From contig JAKNDB010000018.1 in NCBI GenBank assembly GCA_024305405.1, positions 1 to 64,000 of the forward strand: 64,000 nucleotides of DNA, read 5' to 3'. The notes under the pieces were generated by a model. The model ran no database searches. It saw only the letters and a program-made list of their open reading frames with translations, and had not been told where the DNA came from. The position numbers were made by a program, and so were the translations under genes. Positions 1-12,500 of this stretch are shown piece after piece (positions within the stretch are counted from its first letter, which is position 1; every line of letters begins with the position of its first letter). Origin of the DNA: Dirofilaria immitis (taxonomy: Eukaryota > Nematoda > Chromadorea > Rhabditida > Onchocercidae).

Positions 1-88
1 CGAAATTGAAATGAAATAATCTTATATTTTGTAATATTACATATCTAAAACTTTAGATGAATAGCATAACTTGAAAAGAATAGAAAGG

Positions 89-1288
89 TTACAGCCCGAT
101 GCGAAAAACAGAAAAAAATTTACAAATTTTAACTATGCAAATAGCTTCCTTTTCCAATAATGAAAATTCCTCGCATTTACTCGTATTACAACAGGATTCC
201 AAAATAATACATAGACAAAGAGGTGGTATATCACGCAAAGATGGTAATAATTCGCATATATCATTTGCGCTTATATCATACACCTCTCCATGATCAATAC
301 CATACATCTAAACTTATGATGTTTTTCAAAATCCATCCGCAATACAGATTTCGCGATTAATATTATCACTATTTGATTTACTTTTTTGTTTTACTTGTTT
401 TATGAAAAATAAGCGATAAATGATTAAATGTTTTAAACAAAATGATCTAAAGTTTTTGAAGTTCTTCTGAGATTGAGAAGCACTGTTATGTGTGATGATT
501 ATTATCAATTTTTAAATTAACGACACAATCATCCCCACACTTCCGACAAAATTTGGTAATTGTCGATTATATTTCGATCAACAAAGCTGTCTGATGATTA
601 TATGCAGAATTTTAGAAAATCAGCATAAATTTGAGAAAACTAAAGGGTTTGCACATCATCTTTTAAAACATACTGGATAATTCGCTTTCTTTTCTTTCTT
701 TAATAATACTACTCTTCGATATCCTTTCTCTGTTCGTGCCATATAAACGGTGCCTTAGAAGGATAATTTTAATATCAAAAATACAATGTCAAATATCTAC
801 GAATTCCTCTTTGTCAATGAGAAAATATGAATATAAGATGCAATCAATAAGGTAATGAACAAAATGCGAATAACCAAAATTTATACAGTAATTTTGATAG
901 AACTTAACTAATGAAGACAAATTTTTAACTGCTGAATATGTGATTTAACATCATATCTTTAATCAATATTTAATAAACGCTCGAGATTGGCAATATTAGT
1001 TAACTTCTATATTTTAGCTATGTAATTAGGTTTATCAAACTTACTCATGTTAAGCGATTGCGGTACTGCGTGATAGCATGAGTCTACTGAGTAATCAGTT
1101 GCTGCAGCGGAAAGAATTGCATTTAGTTGATCATACTGATTATCGTTACGTAATGGTCTTACATATATGCGTTTTGCTTTACGATCTATTCGAAGAACTC
1201 GAACTTCGAAACAGTCATCTACCGGTAATACCATTATAGCCGGAATGAAATACGTGCTTGCCATTAAATTTACTATAAATTGATTCAT
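89..1288 (-). CDS. Tudor-domain protein, partial (three exons; continues left of window)
   Basis: Three minus-strand segments join in phase into one Tudor domain, a fold that usually binds methylated arginine or lysine. Segment one (about 1273 down to 1045) reads CFEVRVLRIDRKAKRIYVRP, the usual first strand, and ends at a consensus donor (GTAAGT) in phase 1. Segment two (753-674) starts after a CTAAG acceptor and reads STVYMARTEKGYRRVVLLKK across the junction, the A/C-R-x-x-GxYR core strand. Segment three (from 307 after TTTAG) reads YGIDHGEVYDISANDI then LLPSLRDIPPL, matching the classic DYG-x-x-E...LxxLP end. The phases fit exactly, which argues for real exons. The gene lies 3' of midasin on the same strand. 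The true start, other exons and any further Tudor repeats are not visible. Which Tudor family it belongs to (piRNA-type or other) cannot be told. Confidence 0.72.
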
Positions 1289-1289
1289 G

Positions 1290-3589
1290 CAAATTTTTAA
1301 ATTTCAACAAATTAGGAAAATTTTTGAATTTCAGAATAACTGAAAAGCGATACAAATTTGAGCAATACAAAAGATACAATATATCTTTCATTCTTCAACG
1401 AAGCCTCTTTTCAATTATGTTTTGTTTGCATTAACAATGAATTGGTTTTGATTTAATCATTTAAGAAAAGTTCAAAATATTGCACATAAACAAGAAAAAA
1501 AAGAACTATAGTTCAGATGGAAATAAAAGTGAAAAAATCGAATATATCAATGAAAAGTCTGAAATTAAGGCGGAAATAAAATACAAACTTGATGAACCAT
1601 CATGTCGTACCCAAAGTGCTCGACCATCTGGTGGTGCAGCTACCAGAAGTTTACCATCGAAACGCATTATTCTTATTTTCTGTTTTCAAAATATAAAAAA
1701 GAGAAATAAGAGAGTACTGTAAAATGTTTTCACAGTACTATAAAGTATTTCCAGCAAAAAAACTTGGATAATTTAAAAAAAAAAAATTAGGTATAATTTT
1801 CAAAATTCAAGAATATGAATGAAATACTAGGAGATCAGGAAACATAAACATAATTCGTTCTCGAAAACTTTTTTACATATTTATCCGAAATAAAAGCAAA
1901 CATCTATGCAATGTTATTTTGATTTTGACTGAAAATATTGGAAGATGGATAAAACAGTTCAAAGTTCAAATGATGTCTTTTTAAACTAACTCAGCTATTA
2001 TTCGTAACAAATGTTACAAACTTCTTATGACGATGGTATCTTTGGAATAATTTGATCCAAATGATTATAAATTCATTAATCACACATATAGAAAAAGGAT
2101 ATTAAAAGTTATTTAGGATTCCTCTATTAGATAGATAAAACAAGAATTTAGAAAAAGTAGATATTTTTGATATGCTCAAAATAGCTCGATCAATCCCATA
2201 CACATACAAGTATGAGGCATGAAATCAAAAAAACTCAAAATTCTCTATCCAGTAATACAACCAACAACTTCGATTACTCCGCACGACTCTAAATCTTCGA
2301 CTCTACGTGCGTGCATTTTGCTTCTGTGTCTTTCGGTTCTTGCTGTAAGCGATAATATTTGCATACAATCGCTTGTACAAATCTGCATGTTATATGCTAA
2401 TCCACACGTTCCCAATTTATATTTCTTCTAAACTTGCATGGAATCTGTAGATCTGTGATTTATATTTTTCATAAGCTTTTGTGATCTGTTATGCAGGTTT
2501 TTAGAATATAAGTTTGAAAAAATATGAATGTTAGTAAGTTTTTGCATCGTTTATGAACAAAAAATTATTATAGAATATGCATGCAATGCTACCGTAAAAT
2601 AATGCTAGCAAGAAGTCATATATGAACATAGAGATAGTATATGAAATGCGCGAGTGACACAAAGCAATATCTGATGCAAGTCAAAATTTATTACTTCATC
2701 AGATTTAAAATTCTATTCTTAAAGTTTTATAAGTAAAATTCCCAAAAACCTAATTTAGAATTTTTACTTCTAGATATGCAGGGAGTTTTGCAAATAGGTA
2801 TTGCGAAATGTACATGCATGCATGCATGCATTGCTATCATATGATGCATATAAGAAAAAATATGGGAAATATTTGATTAACACATTCTTATGTTTCGTTT
2901 TTTGTTTTTAATTCTGAATCTCTTAAATTTTTACATTGATTGAGATAAGCTGTACTTTTTATCAACTCTTAATAAATCATAAATTAGAACGAGTCAGAAT
3001 GTAAACAAACGCAATTTACTGCTGAAACTCGAGCAATTATGAGGAAATACAGAAATGATGCCGCATATGGATTCAGCCGTACGCTAAAATCGATCACTTA
3101 AAAATGTTAGCCTTATTTTGTTCGAGAATTCCTTCCAGAAATTGAATGAATGTAAGATGTACGGTAATTAAATTTGGGAAAATTTTATTTGAAAAGTCGA
3201 AATTTTATTTAAAAAAACAGCATATAACAACATTACCCGTAACGTAATGACGTGAACATATTGAGTAATGAAAAAAAACTAAAATTTGAAATATCCTTTT
3301 TGAATAGATGTTTAATACCTCTTGAAATCTTTTAGATTTCCGATTATTTCGAAAGCGATTCATCCAGGACTTTAAACTTACACAGAAATTTTTGAATTTC
3401 TTTTTCGTTAGAAATTTCTTCAACCATTGATTTTAAATTGAAAAATTCTACATTAATCATGTCTTCGTTCCGAATTCTTGAATTTCAAATGATGTTAAAA
3501 GCAAATGGAAGGACCAATAAAAATTTGGATGAAAATTCCTCATAAATATAAACATTTCAATTAGTTACAAATACCGAATTCGAATAAAT
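1290..3589. other. Intergenic stretch between Tudor gene and midasin 3' end
   Basis: No gene is assigned here. An open frame on the plus strand (1480-1722) has a charged, somewhat GC-richer core (about 1560-1670), but no splice partner or known motif was recognised; the opposite strand over the same bases is also open for a stretch. A minus-strand open frame at 3205-3423 is lysine-rich and unrecognised. The rest is AT-rich. Upstream exons of the Tudor gene may lie here but could not be identified. Confidence 0.4.
2813..2830. repeat. CATG tetranucleotide microsatellite
   Basis: Four and a half head-to-tail CATG units form a short self-complementary run in non-coding DNA between the Tudor and midasin genes. 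It is a simple repeat; no function is implied. Confidence 0.8.
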
Positions 3590-6500
3590 TCATGAATCAC
3601 GCGCAGTAAGTTCAAACCACTGCCTGATCGCGTCGCCAATTGTAGCTGGTAACATTGCCACACGTCCGACAACCATATAAAACGGAAACGGAAATTTCTG
3701 CAGATATGGCGTGAGATTTACATTTCCATCGATTGTAAATTCCGCTACTTTCATGTCCATAATTGATTTCTCACCATTATCGATTGCCACGAAAAGTACT
3801 ATGACCTGATCAGCATGTAATTCAGCCAGGGCCTGAAGCAGTACTTTTGTTGTTGAAAAAATTTTAATATTATAATATTAAAATTTTTTCAACATCAATC
3901 TGCGAAAACTAAGAATCCAGAATTTCGAAGTAATTTACATACAACAGTACTGAAATTTATTAGGATCAATTAAAACTGACTTTTTTATTGCTTCAGCGCC
4001 ATCTGCCAAAACTCCTCTTCCATCCGAAACAATAATTAACATTTGGTCGTTTCTCTCCCGGCCTCTGGCCTGCTCAAAAATCTAGAAAAGAAATTTTCTC
4101 TCGCTCTAAGATCAAAATGAGTCTTTTTTAAATCTTGAAAATTCATCAACAAAATTTATTCTAGCAATTAAAAACTCGAACCTTTTTACTGCACTTCAAC
4201 AAACTGACTAAATCAGTTCGGTCTTGGCTAAAATTCAGTTCGCTTATCAATTTTCCACCCAATCCACTGCCATCATAATTTCCAAAGTCGGAAATCATTT
4301 TCACCGAGGCGCCAAATTTGCAAATTGCCAACTGTCCTATTTCAAGTCTTCGTAATCCACTTTCAATCATAGCAACACTTTGACAAGCTTTCTGAAAACC
4401 TATTTTGGATGCATAAAATCACACTGTCCGCTCAATATAATTCTATTCATGACTTTTAATAAAAAAGATCAACAAATTTACTAATTTTTTCGTTAGCATA
4501 AAGAAAAACAAAGATATTAAAACATTTACTAATCGTTTTGATATCGTAGAGATAGAACAATAAAAATAGATTAAAGAAATTTCTATTTCCTAAAATTTCT
4601 GAAAATTTCGGTACAACACCAATGCGGCATTGTTGTTTATTCGGTTGCTCATAATAAATCTCAAAAAAATTTCTATTTCAAGAAATAAAGCAGAAAATTA
4701 TATTTCAAAATAAACCCGAAAATTCATACCAATTTAATCTGATTATCATGCATAGAAGCAGAGTCGTCAACGGCGATTAGAATTTGGTAATTGTGTTGGG
4801 CCTTCTTCGTACGACGCAACCAAATTTTATCTTTCCTGTAGCCGCTAGCAATGTATGCAATCAAACGGCGCATATTCAACCTTTTACCCGTTCGATAATC
4901 ACCTCTAAAAATAAATAATATGTATGTTCAAAAATAGTAAGCCATCTCTGATATAGAGATATATATATAAGAGGAAGGTTAGAGAAATTATATATATATA
5001 TGTATATATAGTAAGATAAACATCGATTTTGTCACATGACAATAGACTTTTATTCTGGAAAAAACTTACTCAAATCTTGAAGCTACTGTTGGCTCAATAA
5101 TCATTCGCAGATTTTCCGAAAGTTCAGCTGCTAAAACAGAAACTGAATCAGAAATTCTATTCCATCGTTCCTCTGCCTCAATACTTGACGAAATTGCTTC
5201 ATCTGCATCCAATGTATTTGTTGAAACTGATCGCTCCGTCTGTTGAACAAAAATTAATAAATTAATCTCACAATCTCTATAACTATGCTATTCCACTCCT
5301 AAAGCTATTTTCTCTCTCATACTGCACAAATAAAGAAGAAAATGATCAGCATCAAGGAATTTAGATTTTAGCAACAAGCTAAAATCAATGAAATGATGAT
5401 GGGAAATGAAATTTCAAATTCTGGAAATTACAAGCATAAATCACAAATGATTTTTTTAAATAAAATATACTGCTTTTAATTTAATTCAGTTTTAAAACTT
5501 TTTAAAAAGCTCCTACCAAATGATAAAAATCTGTTGTCGAATGGATAATAGGGTTTTGGAAATCAGAATTCCAAATATCAGTATCGCTCAAATCGTTCTC
5601 GTTCAGTTCTGATCTATTTTCAATATTGTCATCCATAATTTCTTCATCATTCTGTATAATGTCATAAGTAAGTCATGCAGCAAATTAAAAGTAATCACCA
5701 TTATTGCTTAGCCTGATCAATAATCTCCGACTATCAAAGGCATCATTATATACAAGATTTGCGGAATTGAAAATAATTTTAAAGCATATTACTAATTTGA
5801 AAATTTGCGCTAATATAATGAGGTTTTATGGGTCTCGAAACTGAATTGAAAAAGATCCAAGTTGCACTAAGCACTACCAAAAAGTACATCAACGAACATA
5901 CCTGTTTTACATTTATATTCTTTAAATCCCTCAATTGGTCCCTATTTCCCTTTGAAATTCTTGCTTCCTCTATTGAGCTTTTATCGATAACTATTTGTTC
6001 CTCAAACTGCTATTATTTTCATCAAAGTGTCCAAATTCGACGCCTTCATCTTCCTTTTGTTCACCTTCGCCTTTAGAATGATAATTACTTCATTACTACT
6101 GAATTATATAGATAAAATCGTTGCTTACAAAAAAGATTTAGGTGACATGACGAACAAGTGATTTGGAAAAAGTCAAATCGATTAAAAATCAGTAAATATC
6201 TGCATCTAGATTATGACGAGAATGAGTCATGATGAACCAAATAATCGAAAACTTGTTTAAAAATTAACTTGGAAGAATTTGCTGCGTAGCAATATCAGTA
6301 ATATCATCTGCCAGTTTCTTCTCTTTCCCGGATTTTTTATCATCTTTTTCAAATTTTCCAATTTTTCATTTCTAGTGTTGTTGTCTTCTGATTCTTCATG
6401 GCCAATTCCACCCCTGCTCTCCATTTCCGCTGCTAAATCACTGCAAAGGATAGCAACATAAATATTCTTAATGTCGATATATAATTTCTAATATTATCCA

Positions 6501-9500
6501 ATTTATCTCTAAAAACACCATACTTTTCAATATTTTTATCATTCTCATCCATGACATTCGGGTTCGAAATAGCATTTTTGTCCATGGTATCTTCCACCGC
6601 CCTCTCTCCATTCCCCTGCACCGCCTTTGAGAACTTCGTCATCATCCTTGTTCAATTGTACCACAGCAGCATCATTTATCTCATCCTAAAGATGAACAAA
6701 TAACTGAATGAAAGTAAAAAGTTCATTTTTTCAATAAAATTTGAAATTTCGATATTCTGGATAAAGCATAAATTCAAAAATTAGAAAGTTACCAATTCGA
6801 TACAAACTGAAAATACAATCAACGAATCCAATAATTTCAAGAAAAACCACAAGTGATTTACAGATGTTACTATCACTCAGTTGGTTTATTTAAGTTGTTT
6901 AGCATTTCGTGTAAATCTTAAATAAAATAGTTAATCAGTACCAGGAAATCTTCTTGAATCTTTTCTTCATTTTCTTCAATCATTTCTGTCTGCATTTCCT
7001 CTTCAACATCATCTTCCGATTGCTCATCACTTTCATCCAATTTATCATTCATTACATGCTCCATATCGTCCTCTGATTTGTTCTCACTACTATTAGAATC
7101 AACATTATATTCATCAACTTGTCCAGGATTTTGATTGTCTCTACCGTTATCTAACAATTCACGCTCATCCATATTTTCCAAGTCATCGTTAGCATCAGCA
7201 TCTTTATCATCTCTGTTATCATCATCATCAACATTTGCATCTTTATCATCTTTGTCAGTTTTAGAATCCCATTCATCGTTATCTGCTGTCATATTACCTG
7301 TTTTTTATTTGCACCTGGAAGAGAATATCACAAATTCGATAAGAATGACTGATAACCAAAATATGACTACTAGTAGTGATACGTCGTTGTTTTTCAGAAA
7401 AAATCCTGAATTCCTTCTTCTCAAATTCTACTCAAGACGAATAAAAGGATGATAATGATTGTCTCGACCCGAATATAAAACATGAACCAAACCTTCATTG
7501 CCTTCAGCAAGTTCTTTTTCACTATCATCATCCTGATTCCATAAATCAGAGTCCAATTTATCTTCTTCACTTTGGTTAACATCTCCCATTTCCATATCTG
7601 CTTCAGGTTCACCGTCTTCACCTTCATCATTTTCTTCGCTATCTATAAGTAGCCGAAAAATATTTCTTTGAAATTGGAAGGATGGAATCGATAATAGAAA
7701 CACACAAATCATTTTGACTCCATTATGCGAGCGGGTTATTTTCCTAGAGTTGCTTTAATAACAATAAACAATAACACTAACCGCCGCCCTGTTCACGATC
7801 AATATCTTCCAGACATCCACCAAAATCGTCGTCCATATCAAGCGGTGTACTATCGTTTTGATTTTTGTCTGTTCCTTCATCTACATTCTCCTCATCACCT
7901 CTCAAGCCTTCGACCTCAAAAAAGAAATACTGATAATGTTTTCGATAATCAACGGTTGAAAATCTCAAATAACAAGATACGAAATTGAAAGTTTCCGATT
8001 AAATTTAGCAAATTTTTTTTACTAATTTTAGAAGAAAAATCTTTAAAATTTAGAATATTAGAAAAAATTGATGAAAACGAGATCAATTCATTAATGCAAT
8101 TTTTGGAGAATGAATAAGTCGTCAATCACGAATACACTTTTCTTTATCTGTAGTTCCAAATAATTTACCTGTCCTGTTTCATCAATATCATTGCCAACGT
8201 CCTTATCACCCTTAGCATCGCCTAAACCAGCGATATCGTCATCGAATGATTGCAGTTGACCTTCATCATTTTCACTAATCTCTTTCGGGGCTTTGGTATC
8301 GGATTTATATAACCCTAATAAATAATTAATTACACATAAATTCAAACTAAATCGAACATCAGACAACTCAATAAATCGTGAACTGTAAAAAGATTATCGA
8401 TAATGGTAACATCGACGGAGTTGAAAGAATTAGATGATTAAACAAATCCTCGCCTCTTTTTATTCGTATTCCTAACAACTTTTACAGAATTAAAAAGATT
8501 CGTTATATCAACATCCTACTGTAAAGCCAATAAAAAATTGGAAAGCCATAAAACAAACTTTTTCAAGAAGTGAAGCAGCCATTGCTTCAAAATGCATATA
8601 ATATTTGGCCAATTCAATTGCAGAATTTTCAGCTAAACCCAGAATGAAAGATAAAATTTCATAACAGGTGCTACTTATTGCAACTACTTGTTCCAAATCG
8701 TTAGGTTTTACCGATCCATTATCTTTAGATAATTGCGCACACAAATTCCATATTGCTTCAGTTGACTGAAACAAATCTCGTCTCTTAGTCTCTAACTTGA
8801 TGCGGTTTTAAAATTAATCTCTATATTTAGAAATAATATCCTATATGAATAAAATAAAATTTTGCTATACAATAACCTATCAACGAAAATTATAATGATT
8901 CAACTGGAATGCATATAAATTTATCTTCCTATGTTCTATTCATCCATTTTTTTTACATTTTCAATAGACTACTTCCTACATCATATGCTGTCAATTGGCT
9001 TTATGTTATGCATTATATGATTTTCAAAAATAGCCAAAAAGCTAATATAGCTCAAAAAATATTTTGCAGTTATTTTTAGAGAGAAAATTTCAGCCATTAC
9101 ATGATATCAAATCTGTCTAACCTTATCAAAATTCAAACTTCGTAATAAATTGATTAGCTGTCTTAGAACATCCATAAATCGGGAACTGTTTAAATCAATT
9201 AACATTGCTTGTTTATAAGTATTTTGGATTATGATCAGCAGAGCTTGAATACCCTCCCATGATATATCCTGAACTGCTTCCCGAACATTTGTTGGATTCG
9301 CTAACGCTTCCAAAACTTCACGTATAATCCCCATAGCCTCATCAACTTCTTCAGCCATTACATACGAGATGAGAGACAAATGTGAGTTTATATTGGTGCA
9401 TTCTGATTTCACAATATCGATGGTGCGCGATATATCAGAACTGCAAGGATTCGGAACGGATCATAAAACATCAATTAAATTGAATTTATAAATTCAGTCG

Positions 9501-12500
9501 GAGGGAAAAGAGCTTTCACTAAATGATTGTTATTATTTTATATCGAATAATCAAAATAGTAAGAAAAAAATAAAAATCTAGAAATTATAGCAAATATTGA
9601 GGGCTCAAATAACCAATTCTGTAACTAAATCTGAAACTCTGAGAAATGGATCAGAAAAAAACTGGAAAAAGTTCGACTGGATTCAATGTTTATATAGCTA
9701 GAATTGCGACGTTCATATATTTTCAATTCGGTTTTCGCATATTATAAGAAATATAAAGGAAAAAAGAATGGCCATTTACCTTTTCCATATAGCGATGCTA
9801 TCACAACCCACTGATTGAAGAAGCGACCATTGAATAGCTTCAAGTAACCTGCCTGTAGCATCTTGTGTCTTTCTAATTGCATCGAGTGTTATATCATATT
9901 CCTTATGTTGCTTATATAACTGGGATAAACGAGTATCTTCAATACCACTAAATTTGAGAATCTGGAAAAATTTAGATTCGAATTTGATTCAAAACATGAC
10001 GATCAAAAATTGAAAATTTAAAGAAATAGACATCTATAATAGCTTATAACAAATAAAAATAAAAATGTTCATGAAAAAGTTATTCAAACCATTTGATATA
10101 CGTATTTCTCAAGAGCTATTCAAATCATTCCATTTGATATACATATTTCTAAACATTCATAAAAGTTACTGAAGCACTAAGAAATTCTCAAACACTCTAC
10201 CAGCAATGTTTTCGAAAACAAAATACTAACCATGTTTTCTTCAGAATCAGTGTTACATTCCGGTGCATTTTCAAGTTTTGTTCTCATAAATTCCAGAAGT
10301 GAATTAAATTTAAGTGTTGAATATTTTAATTGTTGTAAACGACGTAACCATTGCTGACCGCACAACCAAGATTGTTTTGCATCCTACGAAGAAATAAAGA
10401 AGAAAAACAACGCTTAGAGTATTTATAATTTCATTCTAAGTCCCAAAATTAAGTCTTTTATGTTATAATTGAGTGTCACTTATACTTTTATAGTTCTTTA
10501 TATGTTCAAAATGCAAAAATTACTCAAAAACACTTCGCCCAAAAGAAAACTTAAGTACCTTAGCATTAGCCAAATAATTCAACAACATTTTCTTTGCTTT
10601 GTCGATCTTTTCTAGCATTTCTCTCATGGATGTTACAGTTTGATGACATAAATACAATTCATTTAGAACAAACTCGGTGAGTCCCTTTAACTGGCTCATT
10701 GTCTTTGCACCAATTTGAGTATTTGGCTTATGAAAATTCTTCAAAACAATGTTTCGAAGTGTTCCGCCATGCCTTATGAACTAAAAACAAAAATTCCATT
10801 AGTAAAAGTTATATGTAAACAATTATGGATTAATTTTTTCTTGTTCAAAATCTACTAAACAATAAAAAGTAATAAACGAAAATTTGAAACCAAGAGGAAA
10901 AGAAATTTGAATTCATTTATTCTACTTATAGAATTCTCCAATGCGAAAAAATTGGTAGATAAATTTTAAAAATTAAATTTTGAAAAATTTCAAGAAGTAC
11001 GAATGAATTATGTTTATTCGCCACTTTCTAAACGAATTCCATTTAATGTAATCACAAGTAAGAAAAAGACTATTGTTGGGAAAAAGAACTTTTGACGATT
11101 TCCAAAGAACTGCTAGAACTTAACACACTAAAAATCAGTCAAGAATAAATGAAAAACTTATTCAAACTTCTTCCTCCACAATGCCTATAATTTAAACCAA
11201 ACTTTACAAACCTTAGCCAACATCGTATCTTCTCCAGGCATTCCGGCAACAACATTAGCTGTTAATTGCTCGGCATTAACTGTAAGGCCTTTTCGACTAC
11301 TTAGACCAACTGTACCATTATTTTTGAACAAACGAGCAACGGCCTGAAAGTAGCGAAGGAACTTCATAGGTGGTTAATAAGTTATTCTGAAATCCATAGA
11401 TTGCTTTTATCCTTTGAAATCAATCAAACAATAATTTCGAAAACAATTCGAAAGAAAGAGAAAAACAAACTCAAGCACAAACTCTGTCAATGACTTCTCA
11501 TTTATTGAATTGATTACTATTGTTGATAAACTGAGAAAACTTATGCATAATTCTTTCTTAATTTTTCATTATTTGCAAATAAATTTATCAATATCCTATA
11601 CTTACACAAATATCATTTTGAGTTAGATCACATCATTTTCTATTGGATATATTCTTAGGTATAAAAGCAATCCAATTTACAATCGTATTTTGCCTTCATA
11701 ATATCGTAACTATGTTTCAAATCCTCTCTCTCATAAATTTCATCCATGCCACATAATCACGTATTATTATAAAATATATGAAACACATATACCTTTTGTC
11801 GTTCACTTAATGCACGACCCTGTTGCTTTTCCTTTTCACTGTTATCACCTTCGTATTGAATATCTTTGCGAACAAGATCGTTACAATACTTGACATATTC
11901 CGTTAACTGAAATTTCAATAGTTTGAACAAAATAAAACTTAGAAAAAAAACTTGCATTAAAATGGAAATGTTCCTAATTTTCATATACAATATACTAGAT
12001 CAATTAGAGTTACGCAATCGTTTTGAATGGTTTACTCATCGAGAAAAAGTAGAAGATGGTTTAATGGATGATCGTGTTCGAATGAAATTTCATTCTGATA
12101 TGTGAAAACGACTTCATCCTAACGTTATCATCAGAACCTACAGCTTCTTATTTTCTTACTTTTTCCAGAACAATTCTTCATAGATATACTGCAAAATTTA
12201 CTTCTTGAATAGTTTCGAAATGAATACCATCCATTAAATGTGTCACAATTTCTAGCGTTAAATCAACCGCACGCTTCGCATAGAAATCATTACATGATAT
12301 TATTCGATCGTTAGCAAATATCGCTTTGGTCTCATGTCCTATTGATGATAGGGTTGGTGGAATTTTATCAAACAAAGGAGCAATGAGATCACTGCCGGAT
12401 ATTCTGAACTGTTTTAGTAGACGAAACAATTGTTTGTGTGCTTTCTGGGCCGAATTCTTCACACTCCATAAATTTAAATCATTATATTTCATGATCTTTA

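Larger units (their letters stand above)
3590..5239 (-). other. mdn-1: Midasin C-terminal MIDAS (VWA) domain exons
   Basis: Exons: 5239-5068 (ENLRMIIEPTVASRFE), 4906-4728 (GDYRTGKRLNMRRLIAYI, YRKDKIWLRRTKKA, then the metal-site motif DDSASM), 4395-about 4190 (GLRRLEIGQLAICKFGASVK), 4084-about 3945 (LIIVSDGRGVLADG) and 3843-3590. The DxSxS motif appears as D-D-S-A-S-M, the coordination set used to grip the UBL domains of Rsa4 and Ytm1, and a later SDGRG loop matches the human one. The block reads cleanly, and the C-terminal FPFPFY...LPATIGDAIRQWFEL tail is nearly identical to the family. Confidence 0.93.

Noticed and set aside
7135..7452. Plus-strand Ser/Leu-rich open frame of 105 codons
   Set aside because: It is the exact antisense of the midasin Asp/Glu-rich exon; GAT/GAA-rich coding DNA yields long open frames on the opposite strand.
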